64,000 bases of DNA, from the NCBI RefSeq assembly GCF_002920535.1, contig NZ_PQSS01000010.1:86893-150892 (forward strand), given 5' to 3'. The position numbers and the translations under genes were made by a program. Source of the stretch: Streptomyces sp. Ru71. GTDB lineage: Bacteria > Actinomycetota > Actinomycetes > Streptomycetales > Streptomycetaceae. The notes under the pieces are model-generated. The model made no database searches. It saw nothing but the letters and a program-made list of their open reading frames with translations, and was not told the origin of the DNA. Shown piece by piece: positions 63,301 through 64,000 of this stretch (positions are counted from its first letter, which is position 1; each line of letters opens with the position of its first letter).

Positions 63301-64000
63301 GAGCCTGTGGAACGTGACCGATCCGGCGTACCCCTCCCAGGTCGGCGAGCCGCTGGCGGGCGGCAGCGGAGAGATGTACACCGTGGGCTTCAGCCGCGAC
63401 GGGCGGACCCTGGCCACGGGCAACGGGGACGGCCAGGTGCGGCTGTGGTCGGTGCCGACGTCGGACATGGCCGGGCACGGCGGGGCCTTCCGCCCGGACG
63501 GGCGGGTACTGGCGACGGCCGCCGCCAATGGTCTGGTGCGGCTGTGGGACGTCACCGCGCCGGGCCGGCCGGCCCGCCTCGGAAAACCGTTTCCCCCAGG
63601 GGACGGCCATATCCGCCGGATGGTGTTCTCACCCGACGGCCGCGTCCTCGCCGTGCTGATGGCCGACCCCGAGGTGCGGCTGTGGGACGTCTCCGACCCG
63701 GCCCGGCCCGTCCCCCTCGCGGCTCCGCTGAAGCTGCGCATCCGTTACGCCGGCGGTGACGCGCTGGCGTTCACCCCGGACGGGCGCACCCTGGCGACCG
63801 CCTACGACGACCGCACGATCCAGCTGTGGAACGTCGCCGTACCGTCCCGTCCCCGCCCCCTCGGCACACCGCTCACCGGGCACCAGGGGTACGTCAACTC
63901 GCTCGCCTTCAGCCCGGACGGGCGCACCCTGGCCAGCGGCAGCGCGGACGCCACGGTCCGGCTGTGGGACGTCACCGACCCCGCGCACACCGTGCCGCGC
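60308..64000 (+). CDS. nSTAND NTPase with WD40 repeats (cut by right edge)
   Basis: At least 1231 residues; the end is outside the window. An N-terminal HTH-like helical domain (about 1-110) precedes an nSTAND1-type NTPase with P-loop VGASGAGKSSLLNAG near 178-192 and Walker B VVIVDQFEETF near 340-350. Between them is a Pro/Gly/Glu insert (about 233-322). A helical domain and one membrane helix (about 651-682) follow, then at least ten WD40 repeats from about 740 (F-S-P-D-G-R...LWD). TTG 60308 is chosen because AAGGGG is 9 nt upstream and no other start exists. Such STAND proteins act as signal switches, often in defence or development. Confidence 0.85.
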   Translation, partial: MSSDSGARTAFAERLALLYGEAGNPPLKRVAEAVVRMQRVDERGRPVRVSAQRISDWRRARNVPAQFAALAAVLQVLIPQARRLQPTPVSPGLYDLAEWQRLWESAVAGGTGAESPVHSGQDPPQSEDGASVPGGVCPYKGLASYRQQDARWFFGRQRSTESLVELLRTAQRTGGLAMLVGASGAGKSSLLNAGLVPALREGILGDGPERTVVQLVPGADPLGELLRRIPGLAGESGGSGPAEPAGESQGPGTAGTAGPATQSHAPGPTGEPDGPEPTGESDNPGPAGPARTARQSDAPGPAANTPEPTAPSPHPHPTPLSDNPRALRDALAVCARSGARPVVIVDQFEETFTLCADESERRAFIELLHAACSGEDPPALVVLGIRADFYEHCLAHPELADALQHRHMVLGPLTTAELREAVTGPAKSVGLELEAGLAELIVREVSADGPRGAHDAGVLPLLSHALLATWQRRKAGRLTVAGYRAAGGIQGAVAATAERAWAGLDPAARTAARLLLLRLVRLGEDTQATRRRGTRRQLAAEAADPDKTHESLEALVQARLVTLDADTVEITHEALLHAWPRLRDWIDEDRAGNLLRQRLEEDGRAWEASHRDSSLLYRGSRLEQARAWAQEAGDTLLTRGAVEFLAASVRLRRRSLWISRAAVSALVALAVVAAGAAVVAWQQRDDAVFEQVVAEADRVQDSDPSLSAQIDLVAHRLRPGDESTRNRLVSIVNAPLATPLAGHTGAVYLTSFSPDGRLLASAGYDRTVRLWDVADPRRPKPLGGPLTGHASWVSSAVFSPDGRILASASDDGTIRLWDVRDPRRPRPLGLPLSGHAGTIYLLAFSPDGRALASADEDHTVRLWDLSDPARAKPLGEPLAGHGAAVRSVAFSPDGRVLAAGGDDAAIRLWDLSDRLRPRQLPVTLTGHRATVHSVAFSPDGRTLASGSADNTVQLWDVADPRRPRRLGGPLSGHAGPIWSVAFNPQGTLLAAGSADSTASLWNVTDPAYPSQVGEPLAGGSGEMYTVGFSRDGRTLATGNGDGQVRLWSVPTSDMAGHGGAFRPDGRVLATAAANGLVRLWDVTAPGRPARLGKPFPPGDGHIRRMVFSPDGRVLAVLMADPEVRLWDVSDPARPVPLAAPLKLRIRYAGGDALAFTPDGRTLATAYDDRTIQLWNVAVPSRPRPLGTPLTGHQGYVNSLAFSPDGRTLASGSADATVRLWDVTDPAHTVPR

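Noticed and set aside
60320..63610. Minus-strand 1096-residue open frame opposite the WD40 protein
   Set aside because: The plus strand has clear NTPase and WD40 repeats; the minus frame merely mirrors the repeats.

Overview
The window is chromosomal DNA of a Streptomyces species. GC content is very high, most third codon positions are G or C, GTG and TTG starts are common, and the gene order looks like the core Streptomyces block that carries topA-tmk-holB, hppA, bldG, the Tad locus, acs, nhaA, marP, nth, crp, the ArsA-like ATPase pair, wblA and a class A penicillin-binding protein. These assignments come from reading the translations and recalling families; no database search was run.

Layout. 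1-10.7 kb (minus strand): a cut-off lipoprotein, then holB, an MFS-thymidylate kinase fusion and topA, a tiny membrane protein, a class I methyltransferase and a lipoprotein. 10.9-14.5 kb (minus): proton-pumping pyrophosphatase, then the bldG/anti-sigma switch. 14.6-17.2 kb: an MrfA-like helicase that converges on and overlaps a complete Tad-type secretion locus read on the minus strand (ssd, tadA, tadB, tadC, Flp-like pilin, TadE, TadG-like; 17.0-22.5 kb). Upstream of ssd lies a 6C-type small RNA, then a HAD hydrolase, a Fic-like protein without the catalytic His and a P-loop ATPase. 26-36 kb: deacetylase-like lipoprotein, SulP-carbonic anhydrase fusion, acetyl-CoA synthetase, NhaA, a holin-like protein and an alpha/beta hydrolase. 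36-46.7 kb: marP, NUDIX, nth, crp, a nucleotidyltransferase, MBL/NUDIX/RidA/DUF4177 genes, two ArsA-like ATPases and wblA. 47-52.2 kb: class A PBP, YqeY, metallophosphoesterase and a Pr6Pr membrane protein.

52.3-57.4 kb looks like an accessory island. A tRNA-Pro(CGG) is followed at once by a perfect 54-bp palindrome, then the C-terminal stub of a tyrosine integrase, a secreted Ig-repeat protein with a rare TTA (bldA-type) codon, a hypothetical gene, a frameshifted winged-helix-like gene, and a coupled two-gene cassette whose proteins share a short Asn/Gln/Gly-rich motif (C-terminal in a four-helix membrane protein, N-terminal in a small helical protein). That cassette is the best candidate here for an undescribed system. 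The window ends with a BlaI/M56 pair, a small membrane protein, a DUF4287 protein and the first 1231 codons of an nSTAND/WD40 protein that runs off the right edge.

Two patterns recur across the window. Many genes have a TANNNT -10 hexamer only 6-8 nt before the start codon, as expected for leaderless mRNAs. Several genes have tandem repeats that start at or duplicate their own stop codon.
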